A DNA stretch of 64,000 bases from Puccinia triticina (Eukaryota; Basidiomycota; Pucciniomycetes; Pucciniales; Pucciniaceae): assembly GCF_026914185.1 (NCBI RefSeq), contig NC_070561.1:2852001-2916000 (forward strand), read 5' to 3'. The notes beneath the pieces were generated by a model, which saw only the letters and a program-made list of their open reading frames with translations, did not search any database and was not told the origin of the DNA. Below are positions 35,926 to 47,381 of the stretch, one piece after another (the stretch's first letter is position 1; each line of letters starts with the position of its first letter). The translations under genes were made by a program, and so were the position numbers.

Positions 35926-38148
35926 GTAAATTATAAATGCATCACTAGATAAAGCCACCCTGCATGGTCATTGGTAATTGTGTTTTGTTTGAATTCACAT
36001 TCTCTCAGGCCTTTTAAGTGAGGAGTTAAAACCACTGCCCTCTGGCAAAGAACCTTTCAAAATATCATCCAACATGCAATAAGATAGAGGATTGTTTCCT
36101 GCGCCCACACAGTGTAACCCTTGAAAACACTAAGACTTCATCAAAGCCCACAACTGTAATTTATGCTTCCTCAATAACAACCACATGTGATCAGCCCTGC
36201 AAGTGTACATCTTAGTTGCAGCTTTGTTACAAAGGGAAAAGAGCTCAATTGAACTTAGCCAGATCTGCGGACTTGTGATGAATCAAATGAAGGGCAGGTT
36301 GCACCATCGTGAGGAGGAAATTGTATCATTGTACCATGTATGGATAATGACTTGAGGTGACTAGAGTTACAAATGATTAGAGAGGACCACATGTGCTAGC
36401 CCCTCTAGGGACAGTCTACAGAAGATATGATGCATTGGCGATCAACAAGAAACAACCTTATTCATTTTTTACTTTTGAAGTTTTTCTTTCAGCATGGCCT
36501 TCAAGGTTTCGGCATCTTCAGCAAACTTTCGAATTCCCTCGTGGAGCTTGTCCCATGCCATTTCCTCACTGAATAAGGCCCATCTGAACGCGGCCTCGTC
36601 ATTTACGTAAGATACCTTTGGCAACTTTTCACCAGTGGTAGCTAAAAAATTCAGGCGGATGAATGGAAAAGGTGAGCCAAGAGGCTTCGGGGTAATAGGG
36701 CAGAAAGAAGCGTTGAGTCACACCTTGAGCGGCGCTGAGCTTTTGCTCAATCTTCTTGTCCGACTTGTGGAGTTGATCCAATAGCGCAGGTGAAATGGTC
36801 AAAAAGTCGCATCCGACGAGTTGCTCAATTTCGCCAATCTAGGTTGTGCGTCGTACAATCGAATAAGCAAAGCATCACAAAACGATTTGATCGGTGTGAT
36901 ACTGACGTTGCGGAAGGAGGCACCCATTACAATGGTTTTGTAACCTTCTTGTTTGTAGTATCGGTATATCTTTTGCACCGATTGAACGCCCGGATCGGCA
37001 GCACCATCGTAAGAAGCGTCCGGCTTCTTGGCCTTGTACCCTATATGGCAAATCATGCGTGCCGGCCGTGTAAATTACCAGTCATTCATTAGCTGTAAGA
37101 TTTAAGAGTGACCTACAGTCCAAGATTCGGCCCACAAAAGGGGAAATGAGGGTGACTCCAGCTTCAGCACAGGCAACTGCCTGACCGAAACCAAAAAGAA
37201 GGGTCAAGTTGCAGTGGATGTTGTGATCCTTTTCGAGCTCTCTAGCAGCCTGGATGCCCTCCCAGGATGAGGCAATCTTGATCAAGACACGATCCTTGTC
37301 GATTCCTACCGTCTTGTAGAGTTCAATTAGGTGGAGTGCCTTGCGCTTGGTGGCTTCCTTGTCGAATGAGAATCGCGCATCGACTTCGGTCGACACTCGG
37401 CCAGGAATCAAAGCGAGAATCTCTTTTCCAAATTCGACTAAAAGTCTGTCAACTGTCGCATCGACTTGGTTATCTAATGAACTATAGAAAAATGCATGGA
37501 TTCAGCCGTGTAGAATCCAAGATAAACACCACCAACGTTGATAAAGAGCTGAGGCTAATCACTGACCCTCCCTGAGCCTTTCCATATTGAACGGCGACAT
37601 CAACCAACTTGGCGTAGGCCGGTTTCTTGACGGCTGCAAGGATTAATGAGGGATTCGTAGTAGCATCCTGGGTTTCGGGTTGATCAAAACGATGGTCAGA
37701 GTACACTCATCAATCCAATGTTGGCAAGAATGAAGATATTCAAGTATATCATACACACCTGGGGCTTGTACTGGGCAATACCTGCAGCAGACAAAAATCA
37801 AAAAAGAGGTAATCGGATCAGGAACGGAGGGTGGTGCTATGCAGAAATGTAAAACTGACTTTCAAAGTCCCCGGTGTCACAGACCACGGTGGTGTGTTGT
37901 TTGAGGTGGTCAAGAGAGGTGGTCCTATCATCGGATAACGTCGGAAAATGAAAGTCAGCTGGTAATCAAGGTGGCGAGGGGTACGAAACAAAACCCCCAA
38001 AGACCGAAGGGATGAGTTGCAAAAGCAAGTCTAGGGGAAAGGCGGGACCAACATCTTTGCGGGTATGATGGACTCCGCGATTTCCAACGATGTGTGCGAG
38101 GATGGGGAACAGTTGTACAGCAGAACCTGTTCTAACCCATACCCCTCT
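35926..38148 (-). repeat. Right arm of the 2.2-kb inverted duplication
   Basis: Reverse complement of 18995-21217, with only scattered substitutions seen. Its right end coincides exactly with the first base of the hAT-type element at 38148. Its left end (35926) falls in AT-rich sequence without an obvious repeat. Confidence 0.92.
36469..37958 (-). CDS. Transaldolase, copy 2 (5' end unresolved)
   Basis: Minus-strand exons: about 37958-37860, 37781-37759, 37667-37567, 37481-37117, 37040-36907, 36838-36724 and 36641-36469. All splice sites and motifs of copy 1 are kept, including [10 protein letters not shown] and the [10 protein letters not shown] block, with no stop or frameshift. The few differences seen fall outside the core, for example a C/T change in the intron before the 37667 exon. 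As in copy 1, the starting ATG is not visible. Both copies could be active. Because the promoter region just upstream of each arm boundary differs, their expression may differ. Confidence 0.88.
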
Positions 38149-38231
38149 AGGGATGAGGATGGGCCGGGTCGGGTTGGAAAAATGCTGACCCGCCCCGCCC
38201 CGTTTTTAAATGGGTTGGGTCAGAGATTTAA

Positions 38232-38438
38232 GGCCCTGTTTGGCAGCGTGATTATTACGCAATAAATAATCTTGCCATGTCCCCCTACATTGTGTAAGAC
38301 ACTACTTTTCTGCCTGATCTTTTGGAAGTAAACTTCCAAGCCTTATGAGGGTTTACTTTCAAAAGATTATCCTAAAAAGACATGTCTTACCATATGTAAT
38401 GTAGCATGTTCCCCATTATTACGCTGCCAAACAGGGCC
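38232..38438. mobile_element. PIF/Harbinger-type MITE in the hAT element
   Basis: Perfect inverted ends GGCCCTGTTTGGCAGCGT and TAA target duplications on both sides (38229-38231 and 38439-38441). The 207-bp element has no gene. Confidence 0.88.
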
Positions 38439-38890
38439 TAAAATATCAAGACCCGCCCCATGACCCAACCCATCCCAAGTGGAGCGGGTTGCGGCGGGTT
38501 GGGTCATGGGCCAACCCATGGGTCGGTCCAGAGAGGTGATTGAAAAAAATGTTTTTCAATGAGATCTGGGTGCGTTGAACTGGCTATATACAAAATGGAC
38601 CCTGTGGGTTAGGGATGCTAATTGGGCGGGTTTGACCATGGGCCACCTACGGGCCACTTTTGTGCCAATTAAGATTTCAGGACAGAGACCAGTTAAGTAA
38701 AGCCCCGGGTGGTCAGAGGATTGGCCTCGCCAAGGGGCCCGCTCAAATTATGTCTCAATAGCCTTGCCAGGGTGAAGCCGGGCAGCCCGATTGTCATCCC
38801 TACTGTGGGTCATGTGTATGGCTTATCACAATGGTTGAAATGAAGAAGAGAAAAAAATAAATAAAAGCATGTGTACATTGTGAAGCACTT

Positions 38891-39215
38891 CTATTCTTCA
38901 GATGTGTCATGATCCTTGTTGTCATCTTTGAGCCAATCTTGAGTGCAGACAAGCACCTCAAGTGTATCAGGATTGAGGCGGCTTTGGTATTTGTGTCGGA
39001 CTTGGCCGGAGGTGGAGAACGCTGCTTTGGATGCAACAGAGGTTGCTGGGATACTCAAAATCATTCAAGCAAGTTGAGCAAGGGTTGGAAACCACATTGA
39101 ATTTAAGTCCCACCATTTGAGTATGTCAAATTGGGTTCCCTTCAAGATCAAGATGTTTGCCTCTTGAAGGTAAAGATTGAGGTTGGGGTCCCAGTCAAGG
39201 CAACACCTTTGGTCT
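38891..39215 (-). pseudogene. hAT transposase C-terminal dimerisation fragment
   Basis: On the minus strand the frame reads DWDPNLNLYLQEANILIL, then FDILKWWDLNS, LSIPATSVASKAAFSTSGQ and LNPDTLEVLVCTQDWL, ending in TAG at 38893-38891. This is the classic hAT family dimerisation region (W-W, P-A-T-S-V-x-S-x-x-x-F-S pattern). An internal TGA between TLAQLA and MILSIP probably replaced CGA. The catalytic part of the transposase is missing, so the element could not move itself. Confidence 0.85.
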
Positions 39216-39572
39216 TAGCAAGATGCTGTTGGAAGGCCAAGTTGTATTCATCTTCATTATGCTTCTGGAGCAACTCCTGAGTTTCAGATTCCTGGATCAC
39301 TCACATCCCCACGGTGAACCGGGTCTCAATGGGTACCCATGGGCCAACCCATCCCCAAAAACCCGTGACCCGACCCACAACGGGCCACCAAGTGGGTCAA
39401 CCCATCCAGGTCAAAAATGGGCATCCGGCTGACCCGCCCCACCCCAGACCTGGGTGGGTCGGGTCAACCCCACCCACACTCACCCCTACCCCCCAGAGAA
39501 CAACTTTCCTATGGGCTATATCACAGGTTATGGCTCTGGGCAGTTACCTCCCATAACCCATAAACTAACCCA

Positions 39573-41493
39573 TACACGGCGGTTGCACAATTTTGGGTTT
39601 TGCCCGTCAAATTGACGCGGGGTGGAAGCCACCGGCAAATTGACCCCCGTGCTGTCAAATTGCCGCCAATCTGACCGCACCCCTGCCGACACTCAAGCAG
39701 ACTCAAGCTCATGTGAAGTTGACTTGACTTCAGGCAAGTTATGTTAACTTGCCTGGTCAATTTGACGGTAAACATGCCTTGACCAATCAACCACCGGCGG
39801 GCATAGCGGCAATTCGCCGTCAAGAACCTCTGACGGCAAGCACGCCGGCAACCACCAGAGCTCACCAGCGGCCATCAGGAGAGGGGGCCTAAGCAGATTC
39901 CAGAATATTCTAAAAGTCTGTGCGTCGGAGGGACACGTCACCCTCAACACCCCTTCACCTCACATGCAAACGTTGAGCAAGTCCCTTTGTCACCCTCCAC
40001 ATCCCCAGCGATAACTCCAACCAAGTCCCTCATCACCCCTCCAGAGGGACATGACACCTTCAACCAAGTTCCTTGTCACCTCCAGGCTCACGTCCATCAA
40101 GCTTGGCCCACCACTACGCTCCCTCCGACTTGGCCTCCGAAAGCCTCCACGCCTCCACCATTCCCATACATACAGCCTTCTTCAGCACCCCTCACTCCTT
40201 GTGCCGATCGTCCCGAGCACCCCATCCAGATCACCAGCCCCCATCATCATGATGTCTCCGAGAGATCAGCGCAGTGGCTCGGCAAACAAACCTCGCACAT
40301 TCATCACATTTGATTCCAAATCCAACTTGACTCTCCAAAAGGCCCGATTTGCCAATCGATACTGCCACTACGCCGCCGTCTTTTGATGCCTCTTAATGAT
40401 CATCTGTAAACCAATTCAATACAACCCTGAACCCTAGCAAGAGACTCAAAGAACAAACTAACCATCAGCTTTTTCCCGCCCGCTTAAAATCTGTCCAGGC
40501 GGCTCTAAATGATCCCAATTTATCTGAAGAGGGGTTTGCGACATCAAAAGTGATTGCATTAATTGATGTATTACTCCGGGTTAGTCACCTCACATGGTCT
40601 TGATTATCCCCTTCTCTCATTTTACTGAGCATGAGTTGGTTTCAGGAAGGAGACACCACCAGTGGCTCAGTAACCAATCATACCTTTCCTTCACGAAAAA
40701 AACTGGTAAACCGGGTGGCTAAAGGAAAGGCACCGTTCAAACCGGACGTTACAATATGGTGTTCAGACAACGACCTAGTAGCTCTGGCCACCAGAGAGGT
40801 ATGTTGTTCTCGGCCAAGGGTCTGCTTGTATTTGTTGCCCAGACGACGAACCTGAAAACTGATCTCTGTTTTACGATAACAGATGAATCCTCAAACTCAA
40901 GCAGAACAAATTATTTCTCACGAGCGCGAAAAAATCCGTTCTTATTTCCGCTCCTCTCAACCACTCTCTATTTAATGCTTGCTTGTAACAAAAAGAAAAA
41001 CAGAAAAGGCATCAAAAAGCAGAAAAAACACGCCAAATATTAAAGCCAAAAAAAAACTACAAACATGCAATGAAAAACAAAAAAAAAGGCCCTGGTGGCC
41101 TAGATTCCTTTGTCTGACTTCGGTCAGAGTCCCCTGTGAGTGCTCCCGATGGGACCGAGCCTAAAACGATCGGCGGTAAACGGCCGTGGGGCGTGGTGAG
41201 GTGATTGGCCGCCAATTTGCCGGTGGTTTGCCCGTCAGGGCGCTCGAACGTCCCTGTCCGCTGATCTTGTGGGGCTCGGGTTTGCTCGGCAATTTGACCG
41301 AGTGGTCAATTCGGCGTTAGGTTTGACCAACATTTGCCTGAATGTGGGCGGTCGGGGCGGTTGGCACTTCGACGGCGTGTTTGACGGCTGACCGGAGGCC
41401 TGTTTTTTGGCCGTCAACGGCCGCAGAGCAAGGTGCGTCAAATTGACGACCGAACTTCCGGCATTTTTGACGGCGCCCCGCAACTGCCGTGTA
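39573..41493. mobile_element. Candidate Pack-type inverted-repeat element carrying gene-like exons
   Basis: The left end TACACGGCGGTTGC and, reversed, the right end TACACGGCAGTTGC are inverted repeats. Both subterminal regions are rich in GTCAAATTGACG and CACCGGCAAATTG motifs, giving a transposon-like shell of about 300 bp at each side. A stretch of normal gene-like sequence lies between (next entry). No transposase is seen and no clear target duplication could be fixed, so the class is uncertain. Confidence 0.5.
40438..40975 (+). CDS. Unknown gene fragment, three phase-0 exons (40438-40579, 40646-40798, 40883-40975)
   Basis: The exon borders are CGG before GTTAGT, TTTCAG before GAAGGA, GAGAG before GTATGT, and AACAG before ATGAAT. 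All three join in phase 0 with no stop until TAA at 40973-40975. The peptide is soluble and normal in composition (for example LIDVLLR, VTIWCSDNDLVALATRE, EREKIRSYFRSS). A further open stretch at about 40250-40388 (SPRDQRSGSANKPRTF) may be an earlier exon but does not join in phase. I do not recognise the family. Its place inside inverted repeats suggests a captured host gene fragment. Confidence 0.45.
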
Positions 41494-42233
41494 CCCCTCA
41501 AGACCCATAAATTATATGGGTATGGACAGGTATCCGGGCACCTGTGTCACCTAGTATACCCCATACTGTAGACATGCATACATAGGCAAAGCCACCAGGC
41601 CCCCAATACCACCCCTCCCCCGCCAAAATTAAAAACCCTGGAAACCACAGGGTCCCCAGAGGACCTGCACTCTCCTGGCCGTGTAGCAAGCAAAAACATT
41701 TACAAGTCCTGCCTGATCTTTCTTCCCCCTATCCCCCCCAGTGGTCTCTGGGATGATGCCTTGTCATTACACTGGTCATATGACACCTGTCCCGGTGGCT
41801 GCACATTGGCACCCGGTCATCACTCCACCCGTACATTTGTAGCCTTTGAACATGTGAGACAAACCAGAACAACTACCAGCAAACCGTGAAACAACAGGCA
41901 AACCACAAAACAGCCGGCAAGCTGCAAAACAACCAGCAAACCGCAAACTGCAAACAGAAAAACCTTCTCAAGCAAACCGCAAACTGCAAACAGAAAAACC
42001 TTCTCAAATACCATCCTCCCAACAAAACTGTGTCTCACACGTCTTCCCAAACCTCTCACACGCCTCAAGCCTCCTCACTCTCAGGTACACTTGTAGCATA
42101 CCACAATCACCAAAAGTCCTTTCAGTTGTGTAATAATTCTGCAATTTTAATTTGAACTGATCAAGTCAGACAACACTAACTCACTCACCCTTCTCCACAA
42201 ATATCCAGCAGGTTCTGCTAGACTAAGTCTTTC
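41494..42233. other. Spacer with a short direct repeat
   Basis: A 37-bp tandem-like duplication containing GCAAACAGAAAAACCTTCTC occurs twice (about 41942-42007). No supported gene. Confidence 0.5.
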
Positions 42234-42487
42234 ATGGCCATCCAGCGCATCAGATTTCCTGGTGCAGACCGTAACCAATTGGCTTGGCAACATATTTATG
42301 CGGATCAAAATGCGGCAACCCTGGCAAGAATGCATGAAGCACAAAATCATGATTGTCAACATCCACCACAGCCTATGCAAGATGATAATTAGAGATGGCC
42401 CCTGTGAACCCGGGTACCTGTTTGGGTGCGGGTATCCGCCAGCCTTTTTGCCAAAAATTGGACACCCGCACCCGCAGAGTGGGTCAG

Positions 42488-42646
42488 AGCGGGTACCTGC
42501 AGGTACCCGCACGGGTATCCGCAGGTACCCGCACGGGTATCCGCAGGTACCCGCACGGGTATCCGCAGGTACCCGCACGGGTATCCGCAGGTACCCGCAC
42601 GGGTATCCGCAGGTACCCGCACGGGTATCCGCAGGTACCCGCCCCT
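42488..42646. repeat. 22-bp minisatellite (GGTACCCGCACGGGTATCCGCA)
   Basis: About seven tandem units of alternating GGTACCCGCA and CGGGTATCCGCA halves. The two halves are partly complementary, so single strands could fold. Reading frames stay open in all phases because the unit lacks stop codons; these frames are not genes. Confidence 0.9.
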
Positions 42647-43599
42647 CAAAATTGACCGGTGTGGTGCTCCATTCCAAACCATAAGTAGTATTTTATTGCT
42701 TTCCTTTACATATATTCATCATTACATTACCCATTTCCCCATAACCCTTCACAAATACCTCATTATTATTGCATATTCAGATTCTACGCCAAATTTCACC
42801 TATAGCCACTCACACATAGTACCCCCTTATCTTCAATGGTTCAATAGTTATAGAGGATATAAGACTTACAGAAACCTTACAGTCTTCATTAGTTACATCA
42901 CTCATTTCATTAGTAACTTACTTGAATCATTACATTACATTCCTTTTACATATATATTCTCACATACTAAACCCTTTACATACATTACCCATTATGTACT
43001 ATGTCTACTGTACACATTACATCATTGGATCTGTGCTTACCTCTTTCAGTAGTACTCATCATTACAAGTAGTTACTATGTTCACATCACTTTCCCCATTT
43101 GTACAATCTTTTATTCCCATATCCAGAACCTTTCCCCATTTGTAAAACCTTCCTTCCCATAGCCAGCACTCCCCATTGTCTGTGCTCATCCTTCCTTCAT
43201 ATAAGAACTGTCCTTCCCCCCTCACTTGTAACCCAGCCAATGGAAGATTTATGCAGAGATTATATGCAGAAATTATAGTAGAAATCACTCATCACCTATT
43301 GCTCATTGATACCATTGCAGTTGCTCCTGAACCCATTGCTATTGAACCATTGCCATTGCTTTCCCCTCTTCCATCACTGCTCCAACCCTCTCACCCTCAG
43401 TAGTCAGTAGTTAAGCTCATAGTACTAGCTCCTAAGATCAAGCAGAAATCAGCCACACCTTTTCTTTCTTTTTCTTAGTGTTACTCTCATCCCCTCAGCA
43501 TTAGTCAGGAAGGCAGCCTCATCAGCACCCTTGCATAGCTTACATTAGTACTAGTTTTGCTATCCATTTCCCTTCCAAGCTCTATTCTCCCCATTGAGT

Positions 43600-44038
43600 A
43601 GTTCCACACCGGAAGGCATTCCTTCCGGCCGGGAAGGTCGTGTTAGCCCCTGCGAACGGGAGACATTCCTTTCGATCAAAGAGGTTGTGTAGCCTCTTTG
43701 ATTGGAAGGACCCCCTTCCAGCCGAGGAGGTTCAGTAACCTCTTCGACTGGAAGGACTCCTTTCGGCCGAGGAGGTTGTGTAACCTCTTTGACCGGAAGG
43801 CATTCCTTCTGATCAAAGAGGTTGTGTAGCCTTTTTGATTGGAAGGAACCCCTTCCGGCCAAGGAGGTTGGGTAACCTCTTTGACTGGAAGGACTCCTTC
43901 CGGGCAAGGAGGGTGTGTAACCTCTTTGACCAGAAGGCATTCCTTCCAATCAAAGAGGTTACTCCTTGGCCCAAAGGGGTTCCTTCTGATCAAAGAGGCT
44001 ACACAACCTCTTCAATTGGAAGGAATTCCTTTGGGTCG
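43600..44038. repeat. Hairpin array 4 (CTCTTTGACCGGAAGG units)
   Basis: Seven or more degenerate units of about 55-60 bp, each with CCTCTTTGACCGGAAGG, a short centre like CATT, the inverted half CCTTCTGATCAAAGAGG, and a GTTGTGTAG-type link. The organisation is like arrays 1-3. Confidence 0.85.
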
Positions 44039-46320
44039 TGGACGGTGGCAGCTGCCCCATGGCCAAATAAGGGCGGGTACCCGCTGGATTTCTCCCAGAA
44101 ACCCAAAATCCGCACCCAAACACGCACACACTGGCGGGTACCCGCCAGCGGATAGCAGGTACCCGCAACGGGTTTGTTGGGGCCATCTCTAATGATCATT
44201 TTCCCCCTTTCCAAGGCGACCAAACACATGAGAATTGGCACACCGGCAAAGGATATGGCGAATACCTGCATGACAAAACACCAGCCAGGGTCAACCTGAG
44301 GGAAGAACAGAAACAGGAGATTGATAAAATGATTGCAACCAACAAAGAGAGACATCAACAAAAAGCTTGCAAATTCAACTGGGATGTGCTTCTTAACCAT
44401 CTATTTCCTGTATACATGAGGTTTGGAATAGCAACAAAGAATTGGGCCTCTGATAACTGTTACAATACTTTTTTGAGCTGCTTGCCAACTTGTGCAAAGA
44501 AGTACACTTGCTTTGTCAATTTAGTTGATATTCATGGCATGTAGTTTTTATCCAATGATCCTATTGAATCAATTAGTAACTAGATCAATTTTTGGGATTT
44601 ATTACAGGTCAGTCAAGCAGAAAGGTCACCTTTTGGGAATGCACTCTAGAAGGTGTTTGGCTTTTACAACTAGGCTACCTTGCTGGCTCTCCAGTCACAC
44701 CTCAGACGGCTTTCTTGCTCCTGCTTCTTGTTTTCTACAACAGTCTTTGGAATCACTGCCACATAGGGGCACAGCCATTCATACTAGCCCTTAATCACTG
44801 GCTGGAACCTTGATTGCAGCAATTTTGTTCTTATGGAGCAACACATTTAAGTAAAATTGTGCAAGTGTGAGGTGATGCTAAGTTACGACTGCATTTTTAC
44901 CAATAACATACTTTTATTGAATGCCCAGGCCTGGGAGCTCCGTAAACCGTTCTCAGCTGTGGTCAACTTATGTTGTAAACTAGAGGCAAGACAAAACAAC
45001 CTAGTTGGTTTGGTTCTTCAGCTTTCAACTCAGCAAGTCATGGCCTCTCAGTCCTGATCAGCATGCTTTGGGCCTGAGCCTCCCAACCCTTTGGATTATA
45101 GCGCCAGCACACGTAAACAACTTATCATTTGCCTTGATGGCAACTTCCAGCACCGTCATCAGATCAAAGCCAGCCAAAAACATGAAAGACTGAAAAGACC
45201 TCAATTCTTCCTAAGTCAGGACAAGGTTGATGCAGTCTCCCAAGAAATACAAACTCAAGATTCTCAAGGAATAAGTCCTGAGCAGGTGCAATAAGAATAA
45301 TCTGCATGTATCAAAAGTCTCATGATTTAAATATACTCGTGCTCTTCTTCAACTCACAGGTTGACCAATGTACCAAATCCCACAAGGCAGCAGATGAAAA
45401 GCGTAATGAATCAACCTGGATGGGATGCGACGACACCAAACTAATGGGATGCTGCTGCCAACATGATGCGGCCATGTCATTTGCCAACATCTACAAATCC
45501 GGTGAACAGAGGCATTTTCCTATGAGCTTTGTCAAACATGTTCTTGAAAACGTCAAATCTGGTTGGAAGGTGGGTAGTTTGTATGATATAGCCTGCAAAA
45601 TGGATAAGTACATTGATCATGTGTTTTTTTTCCCCTCAACTTTCCCTTCCTTCCACTGCAAAAACAACTATCTGATATTGCGCTGCTTGCTCATTTCAGT
45701 GTTGGCTCATTCCACAAAATTGGGCCCAGATAAAATTTGGAACATTAGTATTCCACACCTAAGCAAACAACTGGCTTTGCTAGTTGAAGTTTAATCCACG
45801 ATTTAACAAAGGATGGGGATTATCAGATGCTGAAGGTCTTGAACGGCTGTGGTCTTACCTTTCCCCGCTTGTCAGTCCCTTAAGATATGCAACTTGAAAC
45901 CACCACTGACGGCTATCTTCTATCTCCCATCAGTTGAAACATCACAAAAATAGGGGTATTAAAAATCTTTGTGAGTATTCTTTGGATCAAACACAAATAA
46001 AATATAAGATCCATATTGATCTTCAATGACATGTAGCATTCTGGCTACGCAAGAAATTTATGAAGGCTATTCCATGTCAACACAAAGCAAAATTCCTCCG
46101 GAGTAATCTCCTAAAAAAGTAATCCACATCTACCAACAGATCTTCATCCTCATACTAGACCTCATCAAACTGCTTGTGCCAATCTCAATCAGACTTCCAA
46201 TCACAAGTTCACGGTCCAGTTTTTCAAAGACCAATGGAAGGCCCAAACTGAGTTCCACACCAGTCATAGTACAAGCAAGACTGATTGCCAAAAAAAACTG
46301 ATAGCCCTTTACAAACAAGA

Positions 46321-47381
46321 AGCAACGGTGTGGAACTACTCTGAGGGAAGAATAGAGCTTGACAGCTCTGTTTATGAAGCTTAGGGCAAAAAACCGTCAA
46401 AATTAAGGGTTTTTGGGCCCTAGCACTATAACTGTGCTGATGTAAACACTAGTAATGTAAATTGCTAAACTTGCTACGTGGCAAATATGACCACTACAAG
46501 GTTTTTAAACACTCTTTAAAAGAGGAGGATTTATTATGTAATTAATAATATATAATTATTAATTACAGGGAATAAATTTGGCGTAAAAAGTAGTTGGTAA
46601 GTGCTTAAACTGATTGGCTGCTTGACAGAGGCAGAGGTCTTACGGCAACTACTTATAAGGATAAAGCTTTAAATATGCTAATAAGGGATTTTTGATAATT
46701 TAAAGGGTTTAATCCAGTGGATTTTACGTGCTGGGGATGGTTTATAAGGAAAAGTGGCTACAAATTTAGCAGAGGAGAATATTCACGGCAAACTTACAGT
46801 TTATCAGTGGTGAATGGTCTGGGGGATCTTTTCCTGAGGGCCAAATAGGCCTCTATTTATAGAGGGGACTTCAGTGGGCATAAACACTGAGTCCTTTTCT
46901 CCCTATGGGAGTATCCAGGGGTGTAGCCGTGAAAAGGGCTTGGCTGTGGGTAATTTAATTGTATTGTAATAGACTAATTTCCCTGACTCTGTCACATGAC
47001 ATGTTTATAATCGATTGTCATGTGAAAGAGCTTCAGTAGAAGTCTACATAATACTTTCACGGGGTATTTTTACACGAGTAATATTACTCATTAATGTACA
47101 ACAGTTTAATTTTATGTACATTGTTTGTTTTACTAAATTTATGTATGTAATACTATTTTTGGGCGCTTTCTGGGGCCAATTCTTATTTATACAATTAGTA
47201 CATGAAGGAATAGGAATGAGGGGGTACTTTAAGTGGGTGACCCCCCTTAATTTATGATGAGGAATCTGATTCTGCAATAATAATTTAATAATTATTATTA
47301 TTTACTAAGTTATTGCAGTCTTTTGGATACTTGATGTATCTCTAAGGCTGACAGAGCTTGAGAGGGATTTGGTGCCTGAAG
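46321..47381. other. Spacer, no supported gene
   Basis: AT-rich sequence beyond the KDZ relic. A plus-strand frame at 47015-47257 has no domain support. Confidence 0.4.

Larger units (their letters stand above)
38148..39488 (-). mobile_element. Decayed hAT-type transposon
   Basis: The ends TAGGGATGAGGATGGG (left) and TAGGGGTGAGTGTGGG (reversed from the right) are typical hAT-type terminal repeats. GC-rich GGGTCGGGT-type strings follow inside both ends. It contains an hAT C-terminal dimerisation region on the minus strand and a nested PIF/Harbinger-type MITE. The 8-bp flanks do not match (TACCCCTC versus CCCCCCAG), so either the target duplication decayed or a rearrangement joined unrelated flanks. 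Confidence 0.65.
42390..44191. mobile_element. hAT-like non-autonomous element inserted in the KDZ gene
   Basis: Inverted ends TAGAGATGGCCCC at both sides and 8-bp flanks ATGATAAT / ATGATCAT (one mismatch) fit an hAT-type insertion. Leaving out the insert and one flank copy restores the KDZ reading frame across QPMQDD to FPPFQG. Inside are a GC-rich 22-bp minisatellite near the left end, an AT-rich middle (42680-43580) with no supported gene, hairpin array 4, and GGGTACCCGC strings near the right end. Confidence 0.85.
42234..46320 (+). pseudogene. KDZ-superfamily transposase (CxC1-like) relic
   Basis: The frame from the ATG at 42234 reads RFPGADRNQLAWQHIYADQ up to 42389, resumes after a nested element at 44192 (FPPFQGDQTHENWHTGKGYG), and continues in exon-like blocks at about 44240-44540, 44612-44810, 44930-45285 and 45361-45900. 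Diagnostic parts are LGYLAGSPVTPQTAF, LVLQLSTQQVMASQ, ICLDGNFQHRHQI and WMGCDDTKLMGCCCQHDAA, followed by a late block with GWGLSDAEGLERLWSYLSPL. These match the fungal Kyakuja/Dileera/Zisupton-type transposases common in rusts; D in LDGNFQ and in GCDDT are likely metal-binding residues. A stop inside the exon after ASQS (45055) and frame changes from about 45610 onward make it non-functional. Its ends were not found. Confidence 0.85.

Noticed and set aside
42389..42682. Proteins rich in VPADTRAGTCGYP or RVSAGTRTGIRRYP repeats
   Set aside because: These are translations of the 22-bp minisatellite, open in all frames because the unit lacks stops.
43560..43993. Minus-strand open frames over hairpin array 4
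   Set aside because: The frames follow from the tandem repeat and change between units; no domain or start context.
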